NCBI RefSeq assembly: GCF_000155615.1
Contig: NZ_DS989915.1
Span: 2,001,955 to 2,065,954 of the forward strand
DNA: 64,000 nt
Direction: 5' to 3'
DNA from: Alcanivorax sp. DG881
GTDB taxonomy: Bacteria > Pseudomonadota > Gammaproteobacteria > Pseudomonadales > Alcanivoracaceae
Positions 63,614 through 64,000 of this stretch are shown here, piece by piece. Each line of letters starts with the position of its first letter. Position 1 is the first letter of the stretch. A program made the position numbers and the translations under genes. A model generated the notes under the pieces. It saw nothing but the letters and a program-made list of their open reading frames with translations. It searched no databases and was not told where the DNA came from.

Positions 63614-63740
63614 CAACCGTCCTGCGTGCCGCGTCTCTTATACAGTGCTACTCTATGCAGCCTGACTTGATAGCAGCCTTGCAGCTGCAGCGGCAGTGGA
63701 GATTCGCCATGCCTGCCGTCATCCAAACAAGGGTTTTTGC

Positions 63741-64000
63741 ATGCAACGTCTGATGAACAAACGGGTCCTGCTGGGCGTCACCGGTGGTATTGCCGCCTAT
63801 AAAGCCGCTGATCTGGTGCGCCGGCTGCAAGATGTGGGCGCACAAGTGCGGGTGGTCATGACCCAGGGCGCCTGTGAATTCATCACCCCGCTGACCATGC
63901 AGGCCCTCTCCGGCCACCCGGTGCACACCACCCTGCTGGACCCCACCGCCGAAGCGGCCATGGGCCATATCGAGCTGGCCCGCTGGGCAGACCTGGTGCT
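63741..64000 (+). CDS. coaBC: CoaBC (Dfp), partial at window end
   Basis: The first 86 codons of the bifunctional phosphopantothenoylcysteine decarboxylase/synthetase for coenzyme A synthesis. The flavoprotein start is plain: [20 protein letters not shown], then [23 protein letters not shown] and the conserved [12 protein letters not shown]. The ATG at 63741 or the in-frame ATG at 63753 could be the start. The gene continues past the window. Confidence 0.92.
   Translation, partial: MQRLMNKRVLLGVTGGIAAYKAADLVRRLQDVGAQVRVVMTQGACEFITPLTMQALSGHPVHTTLLDPTAEAAMGHIELARWADLV

Overview
The window looks like about 64 kb of chromosome from a GC-rich marine gammaproteobacterium. Gene content and order (rsmD with two M16 peptidases, ftsY-ftsE-ftsX-rpoH, thiS-thiG-trmB, metX-metW-rdgB-hemW, rpmB/rpmG/radC/coaBC, several lipid and fatty-acid proteins) suggest an Alcanivorax-like oil degrader. 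That placement is inference from gene content only. I see no rRNA, tRNA, CRISPR array, transposase or prophage.

Layout. 1-9.6 kb: a YcaC-type hydrolase, a FadL porin, a Fur-controlled PepSY membrane operon, two unknown linked genes, a secreted HNH nuclease, a small lipoprotein, a lipase-like hydrolase and a 37-residue membrane mini-gene. 9.6-18.5 kb: a metabolic island (TauE exporter, SDR, epimerase, BASS symporter and flavin monooxygenase, divergent from an AraC regulator), then metY and an AraC/enoyl-CoA hydratase pair. 18.5-26.6 kb: an Mpo1-like protein, a CBS protein, a membrane-bound P-loop ATPase overlapping an MscS channel, NnrS, a metal-dependent hydrolase and rsmD. 26.6-36.5 kb: paired M16 peptidases divergent from ftsY-ftsE-ftsX-rpoH, then a DUF423 gene, thiS-thiG and trmB. 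36.5-49.8 kb: an outer-membrane barrel, an MFS permease, metX-metW, rdgB, a second barrel, yaiI, hemW, a TetR regulator, mutM, a HyuA-like protein and a fatty-acid desaturase. 50-60 kb: a complete-looking Tad (Flp pilus) operon on the minus strand with a CRP-type site upstream, but no tadV peptidase gene. 60-64 kb: rpmG, rpmB, a Tat-exported lipoprotein phosphatase, radC, a four-helix-bundle (S23/IVP) gene and the start of coaBC.

The most unusual feature is a set of short intergenic cassettes scattered through the window. Each has ends made of two to five degenerate tandem 7-bp repeats facing each other in inverted orientation around a unique core. Three clear sequence families share this plan: A (unit about AAGTTSA; 9447-9603 and 40658-40816), B (about RTKAATA; 42672-42801 and 46266-46403) and D (about RYGCCKG; 38600-38716, 49857-50040 and 63180-63613). 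A fourth 7-bp unit, C (about WWCACGC), occurs at 30813-30857 and 33754-33774. The largest family D cassette carries a gene of the four-helix-bundle/23S rRNA intervening-sequence-protein family, whose last codons run through the repeat block. The other cassettes have no convincing gene and could be non-autonomous derivatives. Family B cassettes fill the whole space between divergent start codons (yaiI/hemW and mutM/hyuA), leaving those genes without recognisable Shine-Dalgarno sequences.

Other points of note are a perfect CIRCE operator just upstream of rpoH, the ATPase-MscS pair, and an intrinsic terminator facing the minus strand between thiG and trmB where no minus-strand gene is visible.
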